64,000 nucleotides of DNA from assembly GCA_964036195.1 (NCBI GenBank), contig OZ038453.1, positions 25,010,352 through 25,074,351 on the forward strand. The letters run 5' to 3'. The translations under genes were made by a program, and so were the position numbers. Source of the stretch: Sphaerolaimus hirsutus. Lineage: Eukaryota > Nematoda > Chromadorea > Monhysterida > Sphaerolaimidae. Below the pieces are notes generated by a model. The model did not search any database. It saw only the letters and a list, made by a program, of their open reading frames with translations, and was not told the origin of the DNA. This document shows, piece after piece, positions 1 through 10,334 of the stretch; position 1 is the stretch's first letter, and each line of letters opens with the position of its first letter.

Positions 1-359
1 TTGTGATTGTGACAAATTTTGACCAAGATTGTCAATGACATACAAATATACTATTTTTACCACACATGGCTGGTAAAGCTCAGATAGTATTGATACTTTT
101 GATATTTATTCAGCATTTAAAAAATTGCAAACTACCTATATTCAGGTCAACTCACTGAATAACATCTTATTTTTAAAAAACATTTTTGAATATTTTCCAG
201 ACATTTATTTTTTTAAATTTTTTAAATAAGATATTTTCTAGATATTGTAAAAACAGTGCCAATGTAAAACAAAAGTCATCCAAATATCTTTGGAGTCTAT
301 GTTTGTATCTACCCAACAGCAGTACATTTATTCAGTTAATCGTAATACATATTGTGTAG

Positions 360-427
360 GTTTTGCGAGCCACCAGCCACAACGTGGGATGTTGTTGAAC
401 AGGAGTATGAGACATCCTGCCTTCAAC
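360..427 (+). CDS. Unit 1 'CEPP' exon of PAN-type secreted protein gene
   Basis: A 68-nt exon preceded by a TAG acceptor and followed by GTTAGT. Read with one leading base, it encodes FCEPPATTWDVVEQEYETSC-LQ and leaves one base (phase 1). The same exon recurs at 24885-24952 and 36228-36295 with the same borders and phase and few substitutions, which is the main evidence that it is real. It should join the Thr-rich linker exon at 4986: the leftover C plus CT makes a proline codon. The upstream exon (the equivalent of 24363-24524) would lie left of the window. The function is not recognised beyond an extracellular Cys-containing spacer. Confidence 0.7.
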
Positions 428-459
428 GTTAGTCACCATACTACTGCCAGCTAGGTAAC

Positions 460-764
460 TAGTGATGTAAAAAGCGCCAGGAGTTTGGCGCCAAGCCTCA
501 AAAGCACCATTGCGCTTTTCCGACCCCCGGCGCCAAGCGCCAATGGCGCCACAGCAAAACGGCGCTAAGCACCAGATGCGTCATGGCGCTTTTGCTTGGC
601 GCCAGCGCCAGACATTTTGTTCCTAGCGCCGGGTAAAAATAGCGGCAAGCGCTGATGGCGCCAAGCGCCATGTCGCTTTTTATGGGCATGGCGCCAGACG
701 CCAATGGCGCCACAGCAAGTAAGCGCCAAGCGCCAAAAGCGCCATGGTGTTTTTACATCACTAC
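460..764. mobile_element. hAT-like MITE, GGCGCC-word family (copy 1)
   Basis: The ends are inverted (TAGTGATGTAAAAAGC at left, its complement ending ..TTTTTACATCACTA at right). The interior is almost wholly GGCGC/GCGCC words such as AGCGCCATGGCGCT. The flanking octamers TAGGTAAC and CAGCTAAC agree at 6 of 8 bases, consistent with an old 8-bp target duplication. There is no coding capacity; apparent ORFs here are low-complexity. Confidence 0.75.
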
Positions 765-795
765 AGCTAACTAAGGTGAACAAATTACCCATATG

Positions 796-1042
796 CTCCA
801 GAGACTTTACACCTTGCACGTGTAGTTCACACTTGAAGCGTGCCAATGTCATTTACCTAATGCATGTGATTTTAATTAAAAAGGTTAAAAAATTGATTGG
901 TGCTATAAAGTTACAGATAAACATAATCACAACAATGAATTGTTTATGTTTTCACAAAATCGCATGATTTAATTATCATTGGCACACTTCCAACGTGCGA
1001 CACAAATCAGTGCAAGTGCAGAGTATCAGGTCCGCTGAGTAT
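796..1042. repeat. ~250-bp TATACTCC..GGAGTATA family, copy 1
   Basis: The left end reads ATGCTCCAGAGACTTTACACC then a 'cctTGCACG..GTGCCAA' block. The right end has TTGGCACACTTCCAAC..GCAGAGTATCAGG..GAGTATA. The same layout is seen at 3465-3716 and 8480-8732, with a left-end fragment at 2613-2680. The right halves are roughly inverted relative to the left. Superfamily not assigned; no clear target duplication seen. Confidence 0.6.
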
Positions 1043-1059
1043 ACCAACGTGCACAATTG

Positions 1060-1500
1060 AAAAAAATACCATACCATCCACAGTTGTTAAAATGTATATA
1101 CATTTTTTTCAAATCTACATATATGTGAGTACTAGGTAAATACATATACCTACATACATACTTTTTTAAAGTAACTGTACTGACAAGTACGCATACTTTT
1201 GTAAAGTACACGTGTACAGAAAATGTTTTACAGAAATTTCAAATCGCAATTTTTTGTTTCTAAAAAAAGAAATAGGTAATATCATTTTCATATAATGATT
1301 CTCAATACTCATGAAAATGACATCTGTTATGTCTCCCAGTGTAAAAATCACTCTCAGATGTAAAAAATTACCCATGAAAAAGTAGCTACTTTTACATAGT
1401 TTATTAAGAAAAGTACTCACTTTTACATTTTATGAATTTTCCTGGAGTAAAAAGTATTTTACTCACATGTACTCTTCCAGAGAAATCCATTGGGAAATAG
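1060..1500. repeat. AT-rich word-repeat tract (TACATATAC / AGTACTTTTAC)
   Basis: No gene is seen. The stretch is built from short words such as TACATATACCTACATACATAC and AAAAGTACTCACTTTTAC, like the other word-saturated elements, but I could not define its ends. Similar 'AGTTGTTAAAATGT..TTTAC' text occurs near 42570-42735. Confidence 0.4.
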
Positions 1501-1504
1501 TAAC

Positions 1505-2180
1505 CAGCTGCTAAAAAAAGTTCTTTTATAAATAGATAAGTCTTATTTTTCAGCTATTCCTTACTCCAGATGGGTTAGCCATTGCTGTTCAAGTTATTTT
1601 TTCTCTCCATACTTTACATCCAAAACTGATTGCCATCTTTACATGATATCTTGCAGTAAACATGCCATTTTATTTTCCATTTTATTTTCTAGTATTCTAT
1701 TTTCCAAAACACACACTGTTTATACCTTACCATATGTATGACAATGGCAAATGAAAATTTGGGAATTTGGGAACATTTTCAAATTTTCAATTTTTTATGG
1801 ATATTTTGAACTTTTATCTTTTTTATTCCATGAGTAGTGAATGCCCTGTTGATGTATTTTGAATTTAGGACTGTGTCATATTCACTGCTGATAAATAGAT
1901 GAAATAATCAGCTAAATTTTTTATATTCACACCTATGTAGTGGCGTTTGGCATGTAGACAATGGATCAAGAGTTTCCAAGGTTTTGACACTCGCGGCGGC
2001 TTGATAGATAGCAAATCCCTCCTCCCGAGAGACAAATCACTGAAAACTATTCTGGGGGCTCGTTGGAGCAAATGACTTACTCGTATGATATATACTGTAT
2101 TTCCTTGAAATACCCCCGGGCCCGGGCGGTTTCTTTTTCAGAGTGGAATTTTTGAGGGGGGTATTTCGAGGGGAGGAGGT
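1505..2180. other. Intronic spacer, unit 1
   Basis: No exon recognised. It holds a fragment at 1965-2030 related to the right part of the CTATCTATC-word element at 42010-42507. From about 2095 it also holds a CCTTGAAATACCCCC..GGGGGGTATTTCGAGG hairpin related to the TA-flanked family. Confidence 0.4.
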
Positions 2181-2181
2181 C

Positions 2182-2300
2182 TACATGCCAAGCGGGTCTA
2201 CATGCCAAGCGCGTTTACATGCCAAGCGAGTTTACATGCCAAGCGGGTTTACATGCCAAACAAATTTACATGCCAAGCGAGCCTACGTCGCTTGTATGCC
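2182..2300. repeat. 18-bp minisatellite (ACATGCCAAGCGGGTCT)
   Basis: About seven consecutive imperfect copies of an 18-bp unit, TTTACATGCCAAGCGAGT and variants. The + strand happens to be open (HAKRVYMPSGF-like repeats). It ends about 80 bp before the acceptor of the decayed linker exon. I treat it as a tandem repeat, not a coding exon. Confidence 0.75.
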
Positions 2301-2378
2301 AGTTCAAAAATGTAAAATCACTGCTTTCAGTCCCAGTGACATCGAAGCAGTGACAGACATGATATTGTTCACTTGCAG

Positions 2379-2530
2379 CAACGACAGTCGCCACAACAAC
2401 TACAGGCGCTTCAACGACTACTTCCCCAACGACCACAACAACTACAGGCGTTTCAACGACTACTTCCCCAACGACCACTTCCCCAACGACCACTTCCCCA
2501 ACGACCACAACAATTTCGGAGGTCCTTTAA
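2379..2530 (+). pseudogene. Decayed Thr-rich linker exon, unit 1
   Basis: After ..TTCACTTGCAG the sequence reads, in the phase expected after the CEPP exon, P-TTVATTTTGAST.. with repeated TTTSP units. It is the counterpart of the linker exon at 25338-25522. The frame hits TAA at 2528-2530 where the intact copy reads TWEVLEDYG and then a GT donor. No donor is evident here. Because a second, shorter and phase-correct linker lies at 4986-5062, this exon is probably skipped or dead. Confidence 0.55.
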
Positions 2531-2884
2531 AAATCGTGGAATTTCCTCAAACAACTTGCCATTTTGTCAGATGAACAAAATAAGCGACTGCAAGACTTAG
2601 TTTTCATATTGCTATACTCCAGTGACTTTACGCATTGCACGCGTGGTTAACGTTTAAGATGTGCCAACGGTGGTTAAAAAGATGAAAGACAAATTTGCAT
2701 CGCTGGTACAATTATCGTATTTCCTCGAAATACCCCCCCCCCTCGAAATACACCCCCTCGAGATACCCCCCCTAAAAATGGACACTATGAACTTATAACC
2801 CCCCCCCCCCCCTCGAAATACCCTCCCCCCCAAATTTAGTGTATAGAGAACGTAAATGACAAAGGCTGCGGTTTGTCATCTGGG

Positions 2885-4203
2885 TAACGATGGCAAACCC
2901 TCCAAAAAAAGTATTTAAATTTTTAAGTGTTTTTTCCGAAATGAACTTTCGAATTTTCGAATTTTTCCTGAAATGAATTTTTGAATTTCGAATTTAATTT
3001 TCGAATTTTCGAATCTTTTTTGGCAATTTTTGAATTTTTTCGGCTATTTTTCGAATTTTTTCAAAAAATTTTCGAATTTTTTTGTAAAAATATTGAATCT
3101 GAAGTTTTAAATGAACAATTTGGACTGTTTTGGAAGTGGGTATACTTGGCAGATGTGATACTCTACAAATAGATATGATTTATGTCTTCAACTGGCAGAC
3201 AGCCAACTGAAAACTTGTGAACTGACTCCCCACTCCACTCCACTTCATCCCAACTCTGAAGTCTGAACCGGTTCAGTAAGTTCACTGCCAACTGCGGTTA
3301 TGACGTCATGATGGAGTGTTACCTCCTGAAAAATGTACAGTGTAATGTTGCCTGAGTATAGCGCACTGAGCGTACTCAGTGCATACAGTGCTAACTTCAC
3401 AAGATACAGGTAAATACTTCTCAAACCACTCTTCTTTGATAATATCTTTGATCACATCTCTTTTATACTCCAGTAACATTACACCCTGCACGCGTGGTTC
3501 CCGCTGGAAGCGTGCCAAATTTTTTTTTTATGCATGTGATTTTTATAAAAAGTTGAAAGAATTCATCTCAGTTATAACGTGATACGTTAACTTATTCACA
3601 ACTAGATTTTTTCATATTTTATACAAAAATAGCAGGCTTGATGACTATTGGCACACTTCCAACATGAGACATAAATCAGTACGTTGGCAGAGTATCATGT
3701 TCACCAAAGTATACTTATAAATATGTGCAGTTCCTATGGGCCATCCCAGACACCTGTAAAATGCTCTGTGAAATGTAAAATGTTATGCAAAGTGTCTAGA
3801 GTCATGGAAATGCTGTGGAAAATTGCAAATATGTTAACCATTTTCCCGGGCATTTTCATAACTTTTGACACTTGCATGACATTCCACATTTTACAGGGCA
3901 TTTTACATTTCAACGTTTTTGGACATTTTTTTTTGTTTTGTTTCGCTTTTTCATACGCACCGCGTACCAATTGACAGTTTATTGAGCACGTTGAACTTAA
4001 GAGTTTGTTTTGTTGCCTTGAATTCCCTGAAAAATTCGAAAAGTATTTTCGAATTTTTGAATTTTCGAATTTTCGAATTTTTTGAAAAATAAATCGATTT
4101 TTAAGTGTTTTTTCTAGGGGTGAAATAAAAATTCGAAAATTATGAAAAAATTCAAAAATTCGAAAATGTTTTCGAATTTTCGAATCTTTTTTTGCCATCG
4201 TTA
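2885..4203. mobile_element. hAT-like MITE, CGAATTTT-word family (copy 1)
   Basis: Termini TAACGATGGCAAA .. TTTGCCATCGTTA. An exact 8-bp duplication, CATCTGGG, lies at 2877-2884 and 4204-4211. Both subterminal regions are runs of TTCGAATTTTCGAA and its inverse. The middle carries another ~250-bp repeat (3465-3716) and a further palindromic TGTAAAATG tract. A second copy lies at 10335-11020. No transposase is encoded. Confidence 0.88.
3465..3716. repeat. ~250-bp TATACTCC family, copy 2, nested
   Basis: TATACTCCAGTAACATTACACC at left and ..GGCAGAGTATCATG..AAGTATA at right, matching 796-1042 and 8480-8732. It sits inside the CGAATTTT element and so gives a third nesting level within 2713-4475. 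Confidence 0.65.
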
Positions 4204-4559
4204 CATCTGGGTAATGCAAAACACACGTTAAAAACGATGACTCTGTTATGTGAGAACAGTGATTATACGTCTACACACTTGTACAAGTCTTTAGAGTCTT
4301 ATCAATGGCGATTTTTGTTTCATTTTCGACGTCTGCGTACGTTTCAGACGACAACTTAGTACTTGGTTTTCAAAAAATTTCTGGCGAAATAATAACCCCC
4401 CCTCGAAATACCCCCCCTCAAAATTCTCACTCTGAAAAAATAAACCCCCCGGGGGTATTTCGAGGAAATACGGTAGACTGGTTCATCTATAACGATACAC
4501 GTAGATACATCCAAGTGCAACCTCGTTTGCTGCATTTATTACCAGTTTAGGGTATGAAA

Positions 4560-4930
4560 TAGCCCATTCGTCACTACGATCCTTCTCGAAAATTTCTGGC
4601 GAAATAATAACCCCCCTCGAAATAACCCCTCAAAATTTCCACTCTGAAAAAATAAACCCCCTGGGAGTATTTCGAGGAATGTTCTGGGGGTTTTCAGTTA
4701 GCGCATTCACAGCAATTTTTTTTAATTTTTTTTCAGAAAGATCGAATACTTTTATTATCATTGGCACGCTCCCAATATGGGACATACATAACTGCACATG
4801 CAGCATGTCATGTCACTAGTGTATTACTTAACCCCCTTGGATTGACCCACGTCGAAATACCCCCAGGTCTGAGTTGAGCGACCTGGCAAAATTATAACCC
4901 ACCTCGAAATACCCCCACCCGAATCCAATG
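4560..4930. repeat. Fragments of CCTCGAAATACCCCC and TATACTCC families
   Basis: A truncated right-hand part of the TA-flanked family (4590-4680), a right-end fragment of the TATACTCC family (4760-4815) and more CTCGAAATACCCCC words to 4920. No gene seen. Confidence 0.45.
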
Positions 4931-4985
4931 TAAGTACACTTGTTACATGTCCAAATTCAATTGCATTGCGTTACACAGATCCCAG

Positions 4986-5062
4986 CTACTACTTCAACTA
5001 CGACCACAAACCCGACTACAACCGAACCACAGTGGGAGACCTTTATCTACTATCAAATAGTG
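4986..5062 (+). CDS. Unit 1 Thr-rich linker exon
   Basis: The acceptor ..ACACAGATCCCAG is followed by CT ACT ACT TCA.., which joins the CEPP exon (phase 1) to give P-TTSTTTTTNPTTTEPQ and then WETFIYYQIV, with donor GTATAT at 5063. The WE..I/V..Y start matches the PAN lead-in of unit 2 (TWEVLEDYGLV). The exon ends in phase 0, as does its unit 2 counterpart. It encodes a mucin-like, likely O-glycosylated stalk between the Cys-rich region and the PAN domain. An inverted-repeat element begins only 12 nt after the donor. Confidence 0.65.
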
Positions 5063-5826
5063 GTATATATTTTTGAGGCGTCCAATTCTAAAAGTCGATA
5101 AGTCCAAAATATGAAAATTTCGAGTTAGGTCCGGAAACATGGTCTGTGGCTACTCCCGCACATTTATCATACTTTTCCATATATTTTTTTTTACCTCACA
5201 TGCATAGGCGGCGTAAGTGCTTCTACGCTTATGAATGACACAAGCAGAAATTTCACTGTCACATTGTGACATTCACAAGCGCGTATTGTACAAACTAGGG
5301 TGAAAGCTCAAAATTAGCTCATAATCACTCAAATTTACACCATTTTGTCAATTTTTGCCTTTATAATCATTATTTTCATCAATATACATGGTTATATTAT
5401 TAAAGGTTTGTTATATTAGCTAAAAAGGCAAAGAAAAATATCCAAAAAGGCTTGGAAAATTCACATGGTGCACTCCCTCAGCACCTCCAAGCCTGAACCC
5501 TGTTTCGACCCTTTTCAGTAGACAGGGATTTTTACCGGGGTGGTGGCAGGGTCTCATCAGTACTGACCACCAAAACTTACTTACAACCTAATCACCTACA
5601 CCCTAAACTTACTGGAGCGGCGGGGCCGACCGGCGTGGTATCGCTTGACATGTTGCCTGTCGATGTATCCTTCGGTTTACGTTTAACACCTATTTTTGGC
5701 ATAATGAGTTGTGCGTGTGTTGACGCATGTGTTAAATGCTCATGCGGAATTCAAATTTTGCCGCCACAAATTGATTTTTGCTTGACAATCATGGTGCGAA
5801 ACTAGTTACAAGGCATGTGTTTGTGT

Positions 5827-8478
5827 TTACCTACTAATTAAATCTCTAATTATTTGCATTGTGTCGCAATCTAAGTTCATATTATATTTCCATAGTAAAC
5901 TTCTGTATCGTGTAGTGCACTTCAAGGCCACTTCAAATAGAATGTCATTTGAATATTCATTGTTTTTATGTCCTTCAATAATTGGTTTGATACTACATAC
6001 AAAGTTGTTCCAGCTTGAGCATAATCTTAGAGCTCTTAGCCAATGTCCAAAAAATGTACTCCTTTTGACACAAAGTGCCTGGGCACTTCTAAAGTTAGTT
6101 GCGGTGATGCATTTGAAGTTAAAGTCAAGTCTCTTATTGTATAATTTCCAGTTCAAATTTTTAAAGTCAATGGTCATATCAAGAAAGTCAGTAGAAGTTC
6201 CATCACGGTCTGTTCGATTAAGCGGAAGGTTACTTGGGTATATTTAACCTACTATTTGTTGAACATCAATGTCACTCCCTTTCTTGTAACATATCAATTA
6301 ATCATCTATATATCTGAAACATCTGAACATTTTTCTTTGTTTATCTCTGTTGTGCATTACCCATTCATTTCGCGCCACATAGGGCTGGTGCATGCAATAC
6401 TAGGTGCAGATGCACAACCCATAGGTAGGCCAGATGTTTGAATACTAAGTATGATTCTGAAAGTACAGTTTTAAGTAGGTTCATAACACCTTCCTTATCT
6501 AATGTCAGAAGTTTGTTGTGTATATTATCACTGTACCACAGATTTTGCCATCCAACAACAACATATTTTTTACCAGCATTACAAAAACATTTGTCAGCTA
6601 TTTTATGGATGCATCTTAAAATCTCTTTGTGGCACATATTTGGGTACAAGGTGGAAAAATCACCACTAAAACATCGAACTGAATCAGTGCCTTTGCCAGC
6701 ATCTTCCACAAATTCCTGAATTTCTATTGAACTTTCACATGGCCAGTAGCCACTGCATGCAGTTTCTGAAGCTTCTGAGAATGTTGAGCAGTAATTTTTC
6801 ATATGTGCCTTAAAATGTCGCAAAATGCGATGTAAGATAATGGCTGCTGGTTTAATTGGAGCTGTACTTCCCCCACTTATAAATCTAAATTTAACAGGGT
6901 TTTTGTGCATTTTAGGTATAGGGAAAAGTCTGGGTAGGCTTTGCCATTTAGTGTTAATTGGAATATCTAGATTTCTGAGCAAATTATTATGTTTATTGAT
7001 GATGTCATTTTCTAAATCTGATACTGGTGTGTAAGTTGCATTACCCCTGCAGTGCATGACATCATTATTCCAGAAAACACCCAGTTCAGCACACATTGCC
7101 TGAGCGGCAAATTTTTTGCATACAATAATCAGATTGCTCGTTGCTTTGTCAGCTGGTGCTATTAGATATTTATCATGTAGGTTCTGACAAACTTTTTTAA
7201 TGTAGTTAACGTCAATCAAATCAGGGAAGTTATCTGTCCAATTTTTGGTTCTCTTGGAAATAAAGTTATCCAGATCTTCAATAATGTCATTTGTAATTTG
7301 AATATTAAATTTAATACTTATTTTTTGAAGTAAATCTAAGATCATCTTTTTACACCCTGAAACGCTGTTATCCATTGTACATCTGTATTTGGCCCCTAGT
7401 TTCAAGGCATTTTCCAGATAACTGTCATTCAGAATGGCCAAGTTGCCAGTAACAACATGTTTATGGTGCAGATCCATAAAATGTGACTTTTCACATTCAC
7501 ATCTTTTTTCCAGTATCAATTTTAGATCCCCTTCAGTGATTGATTTGAATACCTTGTTGTGATTGCATAGTGTGTGTGAAAGGGGTTTATCATAAGTAAA
7601 ACAGACTATAATTTTATTCAATTTGAGCCAGTCATTTGCTATTTTATCACAAAATTTTTTGCTGTTGAGAAATTTAGCTGGTCTAATACAATCCATTGTA
7701 GCACCTGGAAATTTACATGTAAAGAAGTGTTTTTTACGCAAATCAATTGGTTGTTTTTTATTGAGGTCACCTTTACTGGTAAGAAATCCAAGTACAGCCA
7801 TGGCCATATCAGTAGAATTATCACAAAGTCGTCTATGTACATGTCCAATCATTCTTTGTAAATCAAGTATTTCTTGATATTTACATGTTCTCAAAAATTT
7901 TATAACTGAACCATAGTCAAAATTAGCAGAATTGAATGTCAAAATTTTATCACAAATTTCATCGGTCGACCATCTTTTGTGTTTACGTTTTTTGGTGCGG
8001 ATCCGATCACTATGATTTCTAGGAACAGGGCGACAAAAATAAGGACTGTTTGCAAACTTAGGCAATTTACCTTTTTTGATAGTGCCGTAACCAGGGATTT
8101 TTGTGTTCAAACCAAAAGGGTAGGCCGTATTTAATAAGAGTATCCATTCCTTTTCAGCACTTAGCAGACTAGCTTTGTCATAAATTCCCAGGATTTTAAA
8201 TTTAGGGTTATGTCCCGGTAGTGTGAAGTGTTTAACTAATTCTGTTTCCATTTTACCTTTTTTGAAGCTTCTAATGTGTTCACCAATGCGCAATTTAAAT
8301 TTTCTACATGTTTCTCCTACGTAATGTAGTTTGCAATCAGTACAGGTAATCAAATACACAACATTAGTAGAATTGCAGTTAGCGTGAGCATCTAGTTCTG
8401 AGCAGTATACGTATCCCATGCTACTTTCACTTGTATATATTTCAGTGTTAATGTACTGGCAATAGGTGCAGTTACCAC
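5827..8478 (-). pseudogene. Broken Penelope-like element with N-terminal GIY-YIG (Naiad/Chlamys type)
   Basis: Reverse transcriptase plus GIY-YIG nuclease of a retroelement. The minus-strand frame is open from at least 8470 (CGNCTYCQY zinc-ligand-like motif) through the ATG at 8419 to about 6400. GIY-YIG is first: NVVYLITCTDCKLHYVGET, with R and H of the RIGEH helix about 13 residues later and a Glu near KEWILLL. RT motifs follow: IAPADKATS, IPKMHKNPVKFRFISGG and FSGDFSTLYP (motif A Asp). The frame then shifts: GLPMGCASAP (motif B) is in another frame, and RYIDD (motif C) is followed at once by a stop. The C-terminal part (DFLDMTIDF onward) runs from 6177 to the stop at 5827. A CxxC between GIY and YIG and nuclease-before-RT order are traits of the permuted Penelope-like clade. 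It is not functional as read. Confidence 0.85.
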
Positions 8479-8479
8479 A

Positions 8480-8732
8480 TGTATACTCCGGTTACTTTAC
8501 ACCTTGCACGCGTGGTTCCCGCTCGAACTGTGCCAACGATGGTTAACGCGTCCGAGTTTCATAAAAAGACGACAAAATTGATTGTTGTTATAATGTTATT
8601 CATTAACATATTCACATCGATGAATTTTTACATATTTTTACGGAAATCGCATGATTTAATAATCATTGGCACGCTTCCAACACGAGATATAAATCAGTGC
8701 GAGGGCAGAGTATCACGTACGCGGAGTATACG
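8480..8732. repeat. ~250-bp TATACTCC family, copy 3
   Basis: TATACTCCGGTTACTTTACACC at left and GGCAGAGTATCACG..CGGAGTATA at right. It abuts the 5' end of the Penelope-like element. It is the best-preserved copy; its ends are inverted over about 9 bp. Confidence 0.65.
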
Positions 8733-8739
8733 TGTGGTG

Positions 8740-9330
8740 AGAAACTGACTGGAACTTGGGCTTGATTTAACACAGATGGTTTTACCATCATTGAAAACGT
8801 GCATTTGCGCGTAGCAAAGTGGTGAAGGTTAGAGTTTGGAAGGTTTGTAGCAGGCCAAGTACTGCATCCTGGATGGCCTTGTCCAGGGGCAGGAAAGAGA
8901 AGGTGCCAGTCCTTTTGGGCCAACGGCTTTTATCGGCGGGCCGGTACCCTAAATAGGGTTCCCACCTTTGATAGTGAGATCATGGGCATGCCGGGTACTC
9001 TACTATACCTTTTTTAGCCAATTTCATCTATATCTGTAGCGATTTCGAATTTTTTGGCTTGCTGCCAACTTCACACAAAGAACTCCGATAAGAAGGTGTC
9101 ACAAGGTGAAATTTTGGCTCATGTGAATGTCACAAGCACAAATGGGGACCTTGCGCTGCCTATGCTCACATGCCCTGTATGTTAGTGTCAAATTTGACAT
9201 TTTTGAAAAAAATGCGAAAAATTGGCACAATAAGTCCACAGCACATAGTTTTGGGTAAATTGGACATGCACCACGGGCCCGGAATGAAATGCGGTCTGAA
9301 ACTGAAATGCGAGTTACTGCGAATCGCATT
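8740..9330. other. Spacer inside composite element
   Basis: Non-coding as far as I can see. It has a moderately GC-rich stretch at 8870-8970 (GGCGGGCCGGTACC). This may be untranslated sequence of the Penelope-like element or part of the composite element. Confidence 0.3.
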
Positions 9331-9470
9331 TTGTGGACTTGTCGACTTTTAGAATTAGACGCCTCAATTAGAATGCTACTGTATATTATGCATGAAGAAA
9401 ATAGGCCACTGCGAAGCTCATTTTCATACATTTGTGTAAATAATGTTATATTCTTTCACATAAAATGCAG

Positions 9471-9608
9471 GGAGGCGAAATGAACGAAGATCGAATCAAT
9501 TTGTTTTTAGTTGATTTTGCCGAGTGCAAGAACATCTGCGCAGCCGAACCAAGATGCAAAGCGATCAGTTTTATAGTGTTTTCAGAAAAATTCAAGCAAG
9601 ATTGGGGT
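9471..9608 (+). CDS. Unit 1 PAN/Apple-like domain, first exon
   Basis: A 138-nt, phase 0/0 exon between ..TAAAATGCAG and GTAAGT. It encodes the first half of a PAN/Apple-like module: FAECKNICAAEPRCKAISF, the usual helix C-x3-C-x6-C followed by a hydrophobic strand. The counterpart in unit 2 (25623-25733) reads FDECKEACAAEPTCKACTF. PAN modules mediate protein or carbohydrate binding in secreted proteins. This exon is longer than the unit 2 copy by nine codons near its 3' end. Confidence 0.75.
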
Positions 9609-9775
9609 GTAAGTGTTCGTATATTTATGTACCTGGTTGTGTGCGGAAACTGTTGTGCAAAAATTAACATTTATTGCAAATACCTGGGTATTTTCTAAAA
9701 ATGCCATTACATTTAGAAAAAAATATTTCTGTGGGGCGTTAAATAATAGTGCAGTCGGGAAAGGGTCAAGCCTAT

Positions 9776-9932
9776 TACGCATGCAAACCCATCATGCATG
9801 TAGACCCATTATAGACACATTATACCCGCAGGGGGGTGGGTGACCCCACACCAAACCGCTTAGCTATCTATCTATCCCAGAGGCAAAGTTTTTGCTGGGT
9901 CTACTATATGCGTGATGGGTTTACGTGCGTAA
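9776..9932. repeat. Small foldback with CTATCTATC core
   Basis: The arms ACGCATGCAAACCCATCA..GTAGACCCA and TGGGTCTAC..TGATGGGTTTACGTGCGT are inverted. The loop contains AGCTATCTATCTATCCCAG, related to 42060-42170. Confidence 0.55.
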
Positions 9933-10042
9933 TGGCATAGCGCCGTCAGGTCACATGTTCTGTCGGAGCATGCCCCCAGTTTTCCAGCAGAGTAATAATT
10001 TTTATTTGATCATTTCAGCTTTCATGTTTATTATTCTTTCAG

Positions 10043-10132
10043 GAAGAAGACAAATGCATTTTGTTTGAACATACAAGGTTTGATGCACCAGACATGTACT
10101 GTATAGCCGTGCCGAATTTTAATTATGGTCAT
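10043..10132 (+). CDS. Unit 1 PAN/Apple-like domain, second exon
   Basis: A 90-nt, phase 0/0 exon between TTCTTTCAG and GTACGT. It encodes EEDKCILFEHTRFDAPDMYC and then IAVPNFNYGH, the second half of the PAN-like module with two cysteines. The unit 2 equivalent (26400-26483) reads ECSMIDHTRFDIPDNYC..; HTRFD.PD.YC is conserved. Together with 9471-9608 it supplies the expected cysteines of the module. The following intron contains three nested or adjacent MITEs before the last exon at 13805. Confidence 0.75.
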
Positions 10133-10173
10133 GTACGTTTTTTGACATTTTTTACGTGTGTATTACTCAGGAA

Positions 10174-10329
10174 TAGTGACGGAAAAGCGCCATGGCGCTT
10201 TTGGCGCTTGGCGCCGCACCCATGAAAAGCGTCACTGCGCTTTTGGCGCTTGGCGCTAGCGCCAAAGAAAAAAGCACCATGGCACTTCTGGCGCTTGGCG
10301 CCAAAGTCATAGCGATTTTTCCATCACTA
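10174..10329. mobile_element. hAT-like MITE, GGCGCC-word family (copy 2)
   Basis: TAGTGACGGAAAAGC .. TTTTTCCATCACTA ends with a GGCGCC/AGCGCC interior. The left octamer CTCAGGAA (10166-10173) matches the right flank exactly once the later insertion at 10335-11020 and its duplication are removed. Confidence 0.85.
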
Positions 10330-10334
10330 CTCAG

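Larger units (their letters stand above)
2713..4475. mobile_element. TA-flanked MITE, CCTCGAAATACCCCC family, carrying a nested element
   Basis: The ends are CGTATTTCCTCGAAATACCCCC and its inverse GGGTATTTCGAGGAAATACG, flanked by TA. The interior shares text with 31404-31857 and 59099-59526 (GCGGTTTGT.., AACACACGTTAAAA..). It is split by the hAT-like element at 2885-4203. Confidence 0.75.
5075..9365. mobile_element. Composite element with GAGGCGTC termini filling intron
   Basis: The left end GAGGCGTCCAATTCTAAAAG and the right end TTTTAGAATTAGACGCCTC are inverted copies, extending inward through GTCGA(T/C)AAGTCCA(C)AAA. The interval makes up nearly the whole intron between the linker exon (ends 5062) and the PAN exon (starts 9471). 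It contains a broken Penelope-like element and a TATACTCC repeat. Related single ends occur at about 20180, 21626 and 33585. No clear target duplication was seen. Confidence 0.55.

Noticed and set aside
498-852. Ala/Arg-rich ORFs on both strands
   Set aside because: They are translations of the GGCGCC word array. The same applies at 10167-10388, 18026-18341, 19586-20012, 32442-32794, 33073-33680 and 52812-53129.
2143-2574. 143-codon + strand ORF with HAKRVYMPSG-like repeats
   Set aside because: It runs through an 18-bp minisatellite into the decayed linker exon; the repeat part has no splice support and the frame ends at a stop inside the linker.
4305-4550. ORF with AYVSDDNLVLGFQK and its minus copy at 38619-38855
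   Set aside because: This reading recurs because it is interior sequence of the CCTCGAAATACCCCC MITE (also near 31690 and 59380); indels differ among copies.
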